Positions 45,127 through 55,072 of a stretch of 64,000 bases of DNA are shown piece after piece. The translations under genes were made by a program, and so were the position numbers. The notes beneath the pieces were generated by a model. The model was not told where the DNA came from. It saw only the letters and a list, made by a program, of their open reading frames with translations, and made no database searches. Origin of the DNA: Streptomyces sp. MRC013 (lineage in GTDB: Bacteria; Actinomycetota; Actinomycetes; Streptomycetales; Streptomycetaceae); the NCBI RefSeq assembly GCF_023614235.1, contig NZ_CP094264.1, positions 2,604,001-2,668,000 on the forward strand. The letters are read 5' to 3'. Position 1 is the stretch's first letter. Every line of letters begins with the position of its first letter.

Positions 45127-46323
45127 ATGACTCAGGGGGCCGGTCAGGGACCCGTGGTGCGGACGGCGACGTTGCGCGACTTCCGCGTACCGCCGTATGC
45201 CCAGGTGCCCGTGGAGGGCCACTCCGAACATCCGCAGCCCCGGCCCGCCCCGCACCACCCGGCGCCCCGGCAGGCGGCGAGGGAAGCCCTGCAGCACGCT
45301 CCCGAGCAGCCGCCCCGGCCCCGTACGGCCCCCCCGCCGCACCCGGGCAACGCTCTCCCCGACGACGGGTACCCGGACGGCTACACCCCGACCGAGCGCG
45401 ACCTGCCGGTCATCAACCGGGGGGACACGCTCCAGGTCTCCGTCGCCGCGCCGCCCGACCCGGCGGCCGCCGCCACTCCGCTCGTCGGGCAGGGCCCCGG
45501 ACCGGGCCCGCTGTACGTCGTGGGCGACGTCCACGGCTACTTCGACGAGCTCCTCGTCGCCCTGCGCGAGCAGGGCCTCGTCGACGGGGACGGCCACTGG
45601 ACGGCCGGCAACGCCCGCCTGTGGTTCCTCGGCGACTTCACGGACCGCGGTCCGGACGGCATCGGCGTCATCGACCTCGTCATGCGGCTCTCCGCCGAGG
45701 CCGCGGCCGCGGGCGGCTACTGCAAGGCCCTGATGGGCAACCACGAGCTGCTGCTGCTCGGCGCGAAGCGATTCGGCGACACCCCGGTGAACTCCGGTGC
45801 CGGGACGGCCACTTTCCAGGCGGCCTGGCTGCTCAACGGTGGCCAGAAGAGCGACATGGACCGCCTGCAGGACGTCCACGTCCAGTGGATGTCCCGCCTG
45901 GACGCGATCGTCGAGCAGGACGGCCACCTGCTGCTGCACTCCGACACCACGGCGTACCTGGAGTACGGTGACACCGTCGAGGACGTGAACGACACCGTCC
46001 ACGAGATCCTCACCCGCAACGACGCCGACGAGTGCTGGGACCTGTTCCGCAAGTTCACCAAGCGGTTCGCGTTCCGCGACGAGGGCGGCGCCAACGCCGT
46101 GCGCGAACTGCTCGACACCTACGGCGGGCAGCGCGTCGTCCACGGCCACAGTCCCATCCCGTACCTGCTGGGCGAGGTCGGGACCGAGGACGCGGAGGGC
46201 GAGGGCACCGGCCCCGTCGTCGAAGGCCCCCACGTGTACGCGGACGGCCTCGCCGTCGCCATGGACGGCGGTGTGACCATGGCCGGGAAGCTGCTCGTCC
46301 AGCAGCTGCCGCTCCCTCACTGA
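45127..46323 (+). CDS. Calcineurin-like metallophosphatase (PPP-type Ser/Thr phosphatase)
   Basis: 398 residues. The first 130 are a Pro/His-rich, probably disordered tail. The metallophosphoesterase domain then shows all PPP signatures: GDVHGYFDEL, GDFTDRG (GDxVDRG variant), GNHE, and a late HGH (VVHGHSPIP). It is expected to bind two metal ions and dephosphorylate proteins or small phosphoesters. Cytoplasmic. ATG 45127 is chosen because GGAGGGG lies directly before it. Converges with thiC. Confidence 0.92.
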   Translation: MTQGAGQGPVVRTATLRDFRVPPYAQVPVEGHSEHPQPRPAPHHPAPRQAAREALQHAPEQPPRPRTAPPPHPGNALPDDGYPDGYTPTERDLPVINRGDTLQVSVAAPPDPAAAATPLVGQGPGPGPLYVVGDVHGYFDELLVALREQGLVDGDGHWTAGNARLWFLGDFTDRGPDGIGVIDLVMRLSAEAAAAGGYCKALMGNHELLLLGAKRFGDTPVNSGAGTATFQAAWLLNGGQKSDMDRLQDVHVQWMSRLDAIVEQDGHLLLHSDTTAYLEYGDTVEDVNDTVHEILTRNDADECWDLFRKFTKRFAFRDEGGANAVRELLDTYGGQRVVHGHSPIPYLLGEVGTEDAEGEGTGPVVEGPHVYADGLAVAMDGGVTMAGKLLVQQLPLPH

Positions 46324-46409
46324 GCGCACCGGGAAGGGGAGTTCCAGAGCCTCCGCCGCCTTCGCGGTACACCGGCTCTCCCCGGCGCCCTCCACGCCGC
46401 CTCTCCGCG

Positions 46410-46437
46410 GGCCCCGCGCCTCGGAAGCGCGGGGGCC
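46410..46437. terminator. Terminator-like hairpin after phosphatase gene
   Basis: GGCCCCGCGC (46410-46419) pairs with GCGCGGGGGCC (46427-46437) with one bulge. It is 87 bp past the phosphatase stop. Confidence 0.5.
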
Positions 46438-46756
46438 TCGCGGAAGCGGTCCCGGGGGGCCGCCTCGTCCGCGAGCGCTTCCCGACGGAGCACCACGCAT
46501 GACGCCCGGTCCGCCCGGGCCCGGCGGCCGTGGTCCGTCGGCCCGCCGCCCATTCCCGGAACCACCCGCGCCGCGGGGCGGGCGGGCGGGCCGCGCGACG
46601 GGACCACCCGTACGGACGGCCGGCACCGCGTCCCGTCGAGCACGGCGTCCCGCTCCTCCGCCTCCGCTCGATCACCGAGTCGGCCGGCGCGTCCGCCTCC
46701 GTTCCCGGGGCGGCCGCCCCTGACCCGGCGCCGACTCCACCGGCCCCGGCCGGCCC

Positions 46757-46787
46757 GGTCCGCGGCCTTCGGGCCACGGGCCGGACC
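46757..46787. terminator. Hairpin with TTCG loop after thiC
   Basis: GGTCC/GGACC outer arms enclose GGCC-TTCG-GGCC. It lies 28 bp past the thiC stop and is the likely thiC terminator. Confidence 0.5.
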
Positions 46788-46814
46788 GGCGAACGGACCG
46801 ACGGGCCACTCGGG

Positions 46815-48599
<1,785 letters not shown>

Positions 48600-48603
48600 C
48601 TAC

Positions 48604-48735
48604 TCCCTACGCCGGCATTACCCGGTAACAGGTTCGGCGGTCGACGCAGCCGCTTCCATCGGCGATGTTTCACATGAAACATCGCGGGGACGGAGGTCAG
48701 CGTCCTCTCAGCCCGGTGCTCCGAGCTCCCGCGTG
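48604..48735 (-). promoter_or_regulatory. TPP riboswitch of thiC
   Basis: The minus strand carries the conserved aptamer cores: GGGCTGAGAGG (48703-48713) in the 5' half and GAACCTG followed by GGGTAATGCCGGCGTAGGGA in the 3' half. The P3 extension is unusually long and contains a parS-like palindrome (48667-48680). The riboswitch should control thiC translation or transcription in response to thiamine pyrophosphate. Confidence 0.92.
48667..48680. promoter_or_regulatory. parS: parS-like site inside the TPP riboswitch
   Basis: GTTTCACATGAAAC has one mismatch to the ParB site, with flanking bases (CGAT/ATCG) continuing the symmetry. In the RNA it forms the terminal arm of the riboswitch P3 extension. 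Confidence 0.55.
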
Positions 48736-48750
48736 TACAAAGGTGCGACC

Positions 48751-48778
48751 ACGCTAGCGTCATTCCGGCCACGCTGAA
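48751..48778 (-). promoter_or_regulatory. Predicted thiC promoter
   Basis: On the minus strand TTCAGC (48773-48778) and TAGCGT (48751-48756) are separated by 16 nt, upstream of the riboswitch. The opposite strand holds the start of the YibE/F gene close by. Confidence 0.45.
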
Positions 48779-48812
48779 CAGAGGGCCCCTTCGTTCTTGC
48801 GATGATCGGTCG

Positions 48813-50177
48813 GTGACTTCCTCGCATCAGCACCCGGAAAACGGGTCGGGACACGGCCCCGAGCACGGTCCTGGGCACCGCCCGGATCCCGAAGCGCTCG
48901 CTCACGTCCACGCACATGCCCACGGACCGGCCGCTCCCGTCTCCAAGCATCTGCGCAAGGTCATCGCCGCAGTGCTGATCCCCTTCGCCACGGCGGTGCT
49001 CGTCGGCCTCGCGGTGCTGTGGCCGGGCGGCGCCCCGCCACACGAACGTACCGGTGTCGGGTTCGACCGGCAGACCGAGACGGGCGAGGTCGTCCGCGTC
49101 GAGCGGGTCGACTGCAAGGACGTGAACGCCGCTCAGGTCCCACCGACCGGTGACACCAGCACCCCTCAGGGCCGGGAGGCGGTCAACGCCCAGCAGGGGC
49201 AGTGCAAGCGCGCCACCATCGAGGTGACCAGTGGTCAGGACAAGGGCCGGCGGTTCGTCGAGATCGTCCAGCCCGACGCACCGCGGCAACTGGAGGAGGG
49301 CCAGGGCGTGGTCGTGGCGTACGCGCCGGATGCTCCGGAGGACCTTCAGTACTCGGTGACGGACGTCGACCGGAAGTTCCCGTTGCTACTGCTGTCGGCG
49401 GTCTTCGCCCTGGCGGTGGTGGCGGTGGGCCGACTGCGCGGTGTGATGGCGCTGATCGCGCTCGGGACCAGCTTCGTCCTCCTGACCCTCTTCATCCTGC
49501 CGGCGATCCTCCAGGGGTCGAACCCGCTGGTCGTCGCTGTGGTCGGGTCGAGTGCGATCATGCTCATCGCGCTGTATCTCAGTCACGGGTTGAGCGCCCG
49601 TACGTCGGTCGCGGTGCTCGGCACGTTGATCTCTCTGCTGATCATCGGCCTGCTCGGCTCGCTGTTCATCGGCTGGGCCCGGCTCAGCGGCAACACGGAC
49701 GACTACACGGGCCTGATCCACGGGCTGTACCCGAACATCGACATGTCCGGCCTGCTCCTCGCCGGCGTCATCATCGGTTCGCTCGGGGTGCTCGACGACG
49801 TGACGGTCACTCAGACTTCGGCGGTGTGGGAGCTGCACCAGGCGGATCCGGCGATGGGGCCGCGCGCGTTGTACCGGGCGGGCATCCGGATCGGGCGGGA
49901 CCACATCGCCTCTGTGGTGAACACCCTGGTGCTGGCGTACGCGGGTGCGGCACTGCCCTTGTTGCTGCTGTTCTCGATCGCTCAGAGCAGTGTGGGGACG
50001 GTGGCCAACAGCGAGCTGGTGGCCCAGGAGATCGTCCGTACGCTGGTCGGTTCGATCGGGCTGGTGGCATCGGTGCCGGTGACGACGGGCCTGGCGGCTC
50101 TGGTCGTCTCGGCCGATCGGGCCCCGGGGGCCTCGGCCTCGGCGCGTACGGGCCGGGGGCGACGTCGCAGGAAGTAG
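48813..50177 (+). CDS. YibE/F-like membrane protein with His-rich N-terminus
   Basis: 454 residues. The first 45 are strikingly histidine rich (HQHPENGSGHGPEHGPGHRP and HVHAHAHG), a likely metal-binding cytoplasmic tail. One membrane segment and an exposed domain of about 110 residues follow, then six to seven membrane segments containing the YibE/F signature region (LIHGLYPNIDMSGLLLAGVI, GVLDDVTVTQTSAVWE). Family function is unknown. GTG 48813 has GATGAT 9 bp upstream as a possible -10, suggesting a leaderless mRNA. Divergent from thiC. Confidence 0.88.
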   Translation: MTSSHQHPENGSGHGPEHGPGHRPDPEALAHVHAHAHGPAAPVSKHLRKVIAAVLIPFATAVLVGLAVLWPGGAPPHERTGVGFDRQTETGEVVRVERVDCKDVNAAQVPPTGDTSTPQGREAVNAQQGQCKRATIEVTSGQDKGRRFVEIVQPDAPRQLEEGQGVVVAYAPDAPEDLQYSVTDVDRKFPLLLLSAVFALAVVAVGRLRGVMALIALGTSFVLLTLFILPAILQGSNPLVVAVVGSSAIMLIALYLSHGLSARTSVAVLGTLISLLIIGLLGSLFIGWARLSGNTDDYTGLIHGLYPNIDMSGLLLAGVIIGSLGVLDDVTVTQTSAVWELHQADPAMGPRALYRAGIRIGRDHIASVVNTLVLAYAGAALPLLLLFSIAQSSVGTVANSELVAQEIVRTLVGSIGLVASVPVTTGLAALVVSADRAPGASASARTGRGRRRRK

Positions 50178-50221
50178 CGACGGGCGGTACCGGCGGAAGG
50201 GCGCGGTGGACGGCCGCCCAT

Positions 50222-50263
50222 CCGGACGGGCCCGATTCCCCCGGTGGAGCCGGGCCCGTCCGG
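50222..50263. terminator. Terminator between YibE/F and ssgA genes
   Basis: CCGGACGGGCCCG (50222-50234) and CGGGCCCGTCCGG (50251-50263) are perfectly complementary, 13 bp, between convergent genes. Confidence 0.8.
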
Positions 50264-50284
50264 CTCCAGGACGTCACCGGCCCC

Positions 50285-50719
50285 TCAGCCGGCGTTCTCG
50301 TCGGCGAGGATGCGGCCGAGCACCTCGTCCAGGCCCTCGTCGAAGTCGCCCAGCGAGCGCTCCTGTCCCAGGGGCACCAGTTTGTCGGTGCGGTCGAGGA
50401 AGGCGACGAGAGGCGGCGCGCTGGCCCGGAACAGCGCTTGGTCGGCGCCGACGCGCAGTCGGATGTGGACGTCGGAGAGCTCCTCGGCCTCGGACGGCTC
50501 GATCCGCACGTCGCCGTCACCGGTGGCGTCGTTGATCCCGTCGACGAGCAGCTCGCGCCCGAAGGTCCAGGTCACCGGTGCGTCGCCGGGCAGGTGGAAC
50601 GTCATCCGGACCGCGAAGGGGTCCTTGGTCTCGTACCCGAGCTCGACCGGGATCCTGAAGGAGAGCTCCTCCGAGACGATGAAGCTCATCAGGACCTCGG
50701 CCTGAACCGACTCGCGCAT
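50285..50719 (-). CDS. ssgA: Sporulation-specific cell division activator SsgA
   Basis: A 144-residue SsgA-like protein that in Streptomyces promotes septum-site selection and hyphal branching, upstream of SsgB-FtsZ recruitment. The sequence MRESVQAEVLMSFIVSEEL, FHLPGDAPVTWTFGRELLVD and VAFLDRTDKLVPLGQE matches SsgA itself rather than the other SALPs. Start at ATG 50719; a GTG one codon upstream is possible. It is preceded by ssgR on the same strand with a terminator-like hairpin between them, so it likely has its own SsgR-dependent promoter, as known in S. coelicolor. Confidence 0.95.
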   Translation of the reverse strand: MRESVQAEVLMSFIVSEELSFRIPVELGYETKDPFAVRMTFHLPGDAPVTWTFGRELLVDGINDATGDGDVRIEPSEAEELSDVHIRLRVGADQALFRASAPPLVAFLDRTDKLVPLGQERSLGDFDEGLDEVLGRILADENAG

Positions 50720-50782
50720 CACGTACCCCGCTGTAGATGAATGTCTCGATGCAGTTCTGAAAACAGTAGCCATGACAAAACT

Positions 50783-50806
50783 GGCCAGGATTGATCCCTC
50801 CTGGCC
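50783..50806 (-). terminator. Hairpin between ssgR and ssgA
   Basis: GGCCAGGA (50783-50790) pairs with TCCTGGCC (50799-50806), 8-nt loop. Read on the minus strand it is followed by AGTTTTGTC. It is the likely ssgR terminator, or an attenuator before ssgA. Confidence 0.6.
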
Positions 50807-50857
50807 CTCTTGACGTAATGCTCCTGCAAGCGCTATCAGACCACAAGGAGTGATTTT

Positions 50858-51400
50858 TCAGATACTGATAGAGACAGCGAGCGATCGGAGGAACTCCCCG
50901 ATCTCATTGCGCAGCCGCTCCGCTTCGAGGAGCATGCTTTCATCCTGAATCAGGGGTACGGAAACAACCCTGGCCCGGGCTTTTTCCCGGCGGTCCGTCC
51001 ACTTCTGGTGGGAGGGGGCGGGCCCTGCGGCAGGGTGGTCGGAGACCGCCAGGAGTTCGATCTCGCCGTCCCGGTAGACGGCGAAGCAGACGGGGGCACC
51101 GACCGTGTCCCACCCGTGCACCAGGAAATCTTCGATCTTGCCGCGACGATTCTGCAGGGAACCCGCCTCAGCCAGTCTCCTGGCGGCGTCGCCCAGGGTG
51201 AACAGCCCTTTCTCACGCGTCAGGTAGCCCTCGTGCGTCAGGGTGCGCAGCAGGTGGTAGGCCGTGGCCAGAGGCAGTCCGGTCTCGCGTGCGAGTTGCT
51301 TGGCCGGGGCCCCGCTCTCGTGGGATCCGACGGCCTCCAGCAGTCTGAGCGCCCGCTGCACCGAGCCGATCAGGGTTGGGGCGGTGGAAGGAGAAGCCAT
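50858..51400 (-). CDS. ssgR: IclR-family activator of ssgA (SsgR), shortened
   Basis: 180 residues. The winged helix-turn-helix (about 8-70: IGSVQRALRLLEAV, APAKQLARETGLPLATAYHL) and the start of the effector domain (GAPVCFAVYRDGEIELLAVS) match SsgR. IclR proteins normally have about 240-260 residues. Here about 60 residues of the central effector domain are missing, while the C-terminal EIGEFLRSLAVSISI end is kept in frame. This looks like an in-frame deletion rather than a frameshift, and effector response may be altered. ATG 51400. It sits directly upstream of its expected target ssgA. Confidence 0.85.
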   Translation of the reverse strand: MASPSTAPTLIGSVQRALRLLEAVGSHESGAPAKQLARETGLPLATAYHLLRTLTHEGYLTREKGLFTLGDAARRLAEAGSLQNRRGKIEDFLVHGWDTVGAPVCFAVYRDGEIELLAVSDHPAAGPAPSHQKWTDRREKARARVVSVPLIQDESMLLEAERLRNEIGEFLRSLAVSISI

Positions 51401-51639
51401 GACCGAAGGTCACCCCCAGGGCATGTTGCCCACGAGCGATCGCCGCTGACACCGCCGTACGCGTCTGCTTCTCTTTCACAGCACGCACATACAGTCGCAA
51501 CAGTCGTACAAACCGCTGGTAAGGCGTTCAGTCAGCCCCTGAATTCAAGGGCCGCGGAATCCCTGCCACTCTAATGGCAGGCCCCGTTCCGGAGTGAGTT
51601 CCACCGGATCCGTTCCCCCGGCCGGGCTAACGACCTCCT

Positions 51640-51861
51640 TCACCAGCCGCCGTCTGAGGACGGCGGCGATTTCCTGAACTTCCGTACGACGTAAACCAGT
51701 CCGCCGACGAGGGCCACGAAGGCCAGCGCCTTGAACAGCAGACTCACCACGAAGTAAGCAACGGTCGCGAGCGCACCGCCGAAGAGGACGACGGCGGCCA
51801 CGGGTATCGCCACCCACTTCACCCACCACGGAAGCCCCGCGAGAAGTCCCCTTACCGCCAT
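51640..51861 (-). CDS. DUF5326 small membrane protein
   Basis: 73 residues with two membrane segments (WVKWVAIPVAAVVLFGGALA and VVSLLFKALAFVALVGGLVY) and a basic tail KFRKSPPSS. The size and sequence fit, from memory, the actinobacterial DUF5326 family of unknown function. ATG 51861 with a preceding GGCAGG. A weak 7-bp hairpin (51562-51581) follows. It is a usual neighbour of ssgR in Streptomyces, with no demonstrated link to sporulation. Confidence 0.85.
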   Translation of the reverse strand: MAVRGLLAGLPWWVKWVAIPVAAVVLFGGALATVAYFVVSLLFKALAFVALVGGLVYVVRKFRKSPPSSDGGW

Positions 51862-52019
51862 AACCTGCCTCGTCTCTGCGTCGCAACGGTGAACACCTCC
51901 GATGCTAGGGAGGTGGGGGCCTCCGGCGGGGATCCGCTTCCCCCGTAATCCCCTGACCCTTCCCCTAGGGAGGACCGGGCGGACCGGGGACCGAACCCTG
52001 CCCTTCGGCGGAAGGGACG

Positions 52020-52337
52020 TCAGCTCTCGGGCGGGGAGAACACCACGAGGACCCGCAGGTCCTCGGTGATGTGGTGGAACCTGTGCGGCACCCCCGCCGG
52101 GACGTAGACGACGCTGCCGCGTCCCACCTGCGTGGTCTCCGTCCCGACCGTGATCGAGCCCCGACCGCTGACGACGAGGTAGACCTCGTCCTCCTTGTGC
52201 GGCTGCTGCGGATCCAGTTGCCCGGCGTCGAGCCCGTACAGCCCCACGGACATGCTCCGCTCACGCAGGAACTGGAGGTACGCACCGTCGTTGGCGACGC
52301 GCTCGGCTTCGAGCTCGTCCAGTCGGAATGCCTTCAT
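52020..52337 (-). CDS. Single-domain cupin
   Basis: 105 residues forming one cupin barrel. Metal-binding His/Glu positions appear in PQQPHKEDEVYLVVSGRG, and the second motif in VPAGVPHRFHHI. A possible small dioxygenase, isomerase or sugar-binding sensor; the substrate cannot be read from sequence. ATG 52337. Divergent from the holin-like gene 50 bp away. Confidence 0.9.
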   Translation of the reverse strand: MKAFRLDELEAERVANDGAYLQFLRERSMSVGLYGLDAGQLDPQQPHKEDEVYLVVSGRGSITVGTETTQVGRGSVVYVPAGVPHRFHHITEDLRVLVVFSPPES

Positions 52338-52387
52338 CGCCCGTTCGCCTCTGCCTCGGTCCGATCATGTCTGCCACGATCAGACAC

Positions 52388-52768
52388 ATGATGAATTTCG
52401 TAGTCAAGACGCTCGCGAACGCGGGTGCTCTGGCGGTGGCGGTCTGGCTGCTGCAGGACATCACCCTCACCGGCGAGAGCACCGGCCGCAAGGCGCTGGC
52501 ACTGTTCCTCGTCGCCCTCGTCTTCGGCGTGGTCAACACCCTCGTCAAGCCTCTTGTGAAGTTGCTCACGCTCCCTCTGTTCGTTCTCACCCTCGGTCTG
52601 TTCACGCTGGTCGTGAACGCGCTGATGCTGCTGCTGACCTCGTGGCTCGCCGAGAAGCTGGACCTCGGCTTCCACGTGGAGGGCTTCTGGACCGCGGTCC
52701 TGGGTGGTCTGATCGTCTCGGTCGTGTCCTGGGCGCTGAACGTCGTCCTCCCGGACGGACGCGACTGA
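52388..52768 (+). CDS. Holin-superfamily IV-like membrane protein
   Basis: 126 residues with four membrane segments (VVKTLANAGALAVAVWLLQD, ALALFLVALVFGVVNTLV, LTLPLFVLTLGLFTLVVNAL, GFWTAVLGGLIVSVVSWAL). This matches the phage-holin superfamily IV found chromosomally in many actinobacteria. Nothing phage-like surrounds it, so lysis is not implied. Start taken at ATG 52388 (a second ATG follows). Its stop codon overlaps the start of the next gene (TGATG), so both are coupled. Confidence 0.88.
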   Translation: MMNFVVKTLANAGALAVAVWLLQDITLTGESTGRKALALFLVALVFGVVNTLVKPLVKLLTLPLFVLTLGLFTLVVNALMLLLTSWLAEKLDLGFHVEGFWTAVLGGLIVSVVSWALNVVLPDGRD

Positions 52769-53910
52769 TGGAGACGCCCCCCGGCTGGGGCGACGGCACC
52801 CTCGCCGTGCGGGCCGGGCTACCGGAGCCGCACAAGCACGAACCGACCCTGCCGGGTCCGGTCTTCGCCGCGCATTTCCACCTGCCGGGCGAGCCCACCG
52901 GTCCCTACACCTACGGGCGCGACGAGAACCCGACCTGGACGCTGCTGGAGCGCGCCATCGGGGAGCTGGAGGCTCCCGGGGACGGTGCGGTGGAGACCGT
53001 GGTCTTCGCCTCCGGCATGGCCGCGATCTCCTCGGTGCTGTTCTCCCGGCTCGGGGCCGGCGACACCGTGGTCCTCCCGGCCGACGGCTACCAGGCCCTG
53101 GCCCTCGTGGGCGAGCAGTTGGAGGCCTACGGGATCGAGGTGCGCAGCGCACCGACAGGTGGCGACGCGCAGTTGTCCGTCCTGGACGGTGCGAAGCTGT
53201 TGTGGCTGGAGACGCCGTCCAATCCCGGCCTCGACGTGTGCGACATCAGGCGGATGGTGACGGCGGCCCACGCCGCCGGCGCCCTGGTCGCCGTGGACAA
53301 CACCCTCGCCACGCCCCTGGGGCAGCGCCCCTTGGCGCTCGGCGCGGACTTCTCGGTGGCCAGCGACACCAAGGGCATGACCGGACACGGTGACCTCCTG
53401 CTCGGCCACGTCACCTGCCGCGACGCGGAGCTCGCCGCCGGCGTGCGTCGCTGGCGGAAGATCGTCGGAGCGATTCCGGGTCCGATGGAGGCATGGCTCG
53501 CCCATCGCTCCCTCGCCACCCTCCAGCTACGGGCCGACCGGCAGTGCGCCAACGCACTGGTGCTGGCCCGGGCGCTGGCGGCGCGAGACGACGTGGCGCA
53601 CCTGCGCTACCCGGGACTTCCCGGCGACCCCTCGCACGAGGTGGCGTCAGGGCAGATGCGCCGTTTCGGGTCGGTGGTGTCGTTCGTCCTGGACGACCGG
53701 CAGCGCGCGGAACGGTTCCTGGAGACGCTGCGCCTGGTGGACGACGCGACCAGCTTCGGCGGAGTACGGTCGACGGCCGAGCGGCGGGGCCGGTGGGGTG
53801 GCGACGCCGTGCCGCCGGGCTTCGTCCGCTTCTCGGTCGGCGCGGAGGACCCCGACGACCTCGTCGCGGACGTGCTCCGCGCCCTGGACGCGACGGCCGG
53901 GCTCCGCTGA
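52768..53910 (+). CDS. Cystathionine gamma-lyase/synthase-family PLP enzyme
   Basis: A PLP enzyme of the Cys/Met metabolism family (380 residues) acting on gamma-substituted amino acids. Recognisable: TYGRDENPTWTLLERAIGEL, FASGMAAISSVLF (phosphate-binding), WLETPSNPGLDVCDI, VDNTLATP and the PLP lysine in ASDTKGMTGHGD. The last motif is usually TKYxxGHSD, and Tyr and Ser are replaced, so this belongs to the actinobacterial cystathionine gamma-lyase subgroup. ATG 52768 overlaps the upstream stop. A terminator hairpin follows at 53941. Confidence 0.92.
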   Translation: METPPGWGDGTLAVRAGLPEPHKHEPTLPGPVFAAHFHLPGEPTGPYTYGRDENPTWTLLERAIGELEAPGDGAVETVVFASGMAAISSVLFSRLGAGDTVVLPADGYQALALVGEQLEAYGIEVRSAPTGGDAQLSVLDGAKLLWLETPSNPGLDVCDIRRMVTAAHAAGALVAVDNTLATPLGQRPLALGADFSVASDTKGMTGHGDLLLGHVTCRDAELAAGVRRWRKIVGAIPGPMEAWLAHRSLATLQLRADRQCANALVLARALAARDDVAHLRYPGLPGDPSHEVASGQMRRFGSVVSFVLDDRQRAERFLETLRLVDDATSFGGVRSTAERRGRWGGDAVPPGFVRFSVGAEDPDDLVADVLRALDATAGLR

Positions 53911-53940
53911 CGGGAGGGCGTACGTCGCGAGCCGTGCGGA

Positions 53941-53984
53941 ACGGGCGGTCCGAACCTCCCCCCTGGTGGCTCGGACCGCCCCGT
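53941..53984. terminator. Terminator after cystathionine gamma-lyase gene
   Basis: Arms 53941-53953 and 53971-53984 form a 13-bp stem with one bulged C. Confidence 0.75.
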
Positions 53985-54117
53985 ATCCGTGCCCGGTACC
54001 GCTCCGAACCAGGCAGTTTGACTCTACGTCAGATTCCGATCACACGAACGACAGGTGCCTATCGACATATTTATAGTTGTACGGGTCCGGGGGGCGCCGG
54101 CCGGGGGGAGGGAGGGC

Positions 54118-55011
54118 ATGGATCTCAGCCTGCTGCGGACCTTCGTCACGGTGTACCGAGCCGGCTCCTTCACCCGTGCCGCAGCCCTCCTCGGCCTCTC
54201 CCAGCCCGCTGTGACCAGTCAGATCCGCGCCCTGGAACGGCATCTCGGCCGGACCCTCTTCCTGCGGCAGGCCCGTGGTGTCACCCCCACGGCGGTCGGT
54301 GACGAACTCGCCCACCGGGCCGCCCCTCATCTGGACGCGCTCGTGGAGATCGCCGAGACCGGCCCGTACGGGCGGGTCGGGGCTCGAACCCTCCACCTCG
54401 CCGGACCGCCCGAGATCGTCTCGCTTCGGGCGTTACCCGCTCTGACGACCCTCGTGTCCGAGGGCCTCACCCTGCGGACCGCTGTGTTCACCGCATCCGA
54501 GGAGAGCCTCGACGGTCTGGCCGCCGGGCACCACGACCTGGTCGTCTCCACGGCACGGCCACGGGGCGGGCCGCTGACGGCGACACCGCTGTGCGACGAG
54601 GAACACGTACTGGTGGCCGCACCACGCTGGGCCGCCCGGCTGGCGCAGGACACGCCGCACGAAGGTTCCACGATCCTGAACCGGTTACCGGTGATCGAGG
54701 TCCACGAGTCACTGCCGTTCGTGGCCCGGTACTGGTCCGCCGTCTTCGAGTCGAAACCCGCCGTGTCCGCCGCGGTCGTCGTCCCCGACCTGCGGGCCGT
54801 CCTGGAGAGCGCCGTCTCCGGCGCGGGCCTCGCCGTCCTCCCCCGCTATCTGTGCGAGGGAGCCCTGGAGAGCGGCTGCCTCGTCGCGCTGCTGGAGCCA
54901 CCCGTCCCGCCCCTGCGGACGTACTTCCTCGCCGTCCGCGTCGGCACGCTGGCCCTGCCCCACATCGCCAGGGCCCAGGAGACACTGCTGCGGGCGGCGA
55001 TCGAGTGGTGA
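54118..55011 (+). CDS. LysR-family regulator with two TTA codons
   Basis: 297 residues. The N-terminal helix-turn-helix is canonical (LRTFVTVYRAGSFTRAAALL, SQPAVTSQIRALERHLG), followed by a substrate-binding domain. Leucine codons at 54433-54435 and 54685-54687 are TTA, which needs the bldA tRNA. These are the only TTA codons I noticed in any intact gene of the window. Translation should therefore be delayed until development. ATG 54118 is preceded by GGGGGAGGGAGGG. The 5' region is unusually AT-rich (TATTTATAGTTG). The target may be itself or the NUDIX gene downstream; nothing proves it. Confidence 0.92.
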   Translation: MDLSLLRTFVTVYRAGSFTRAAALLGLSQPAVTSQIRALERHLGRTLFLRQARGVTPTAVGDELAHRAAPHLDALVEIAETGPYGRVGARTLHLAGPPEIVSLRALPALTTLVSEGLTLRTAVFTASEESLDGLAAGHHDLVVSTARPRGGPLTATPLCDEEHVLVAAPRWAARLAQDTPHEGSTILNRLPVIEVHESLPFVARYWSAVFESKPAVSAAVVVPDLRAVLESAVSGAGLAVLPRYLCEGALESGCLVALLEPPVPPLRTYFLAVRVGTLALPHIARAQETLLRAAIEW

Positions 55012-55072
55012 CCACCGACGGCCGCAACCCTGCCGGCGTTTCAAGGGGAACACCGCGGGCCATTGTCATGCC

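Larger units (their letters stand above)
46324..46814. other. Convergent intergenic region with two hairpins
   Basis: 490 bp between the phosphatase and thiC stops. Two terminator-like hairpins are listed separately. The open frames here are shadow-like; nothing else is recognised. Confidence 0.55.

Noticed and set aside
44927..45130. A 67-codon ORF upstream of the calcineurin-like phosphatase
   Set aside because: It spans the nested hairpin and promoter region, has no RBS and reads as basic random sequence.
52388..52768. Holin-like gene as evidence of a prophage
   Set aside because: The family is common on actinobacterial chromosomes and no phage structural, lysis or integrase genes are nearby; it is coupled to a metabolic gene.
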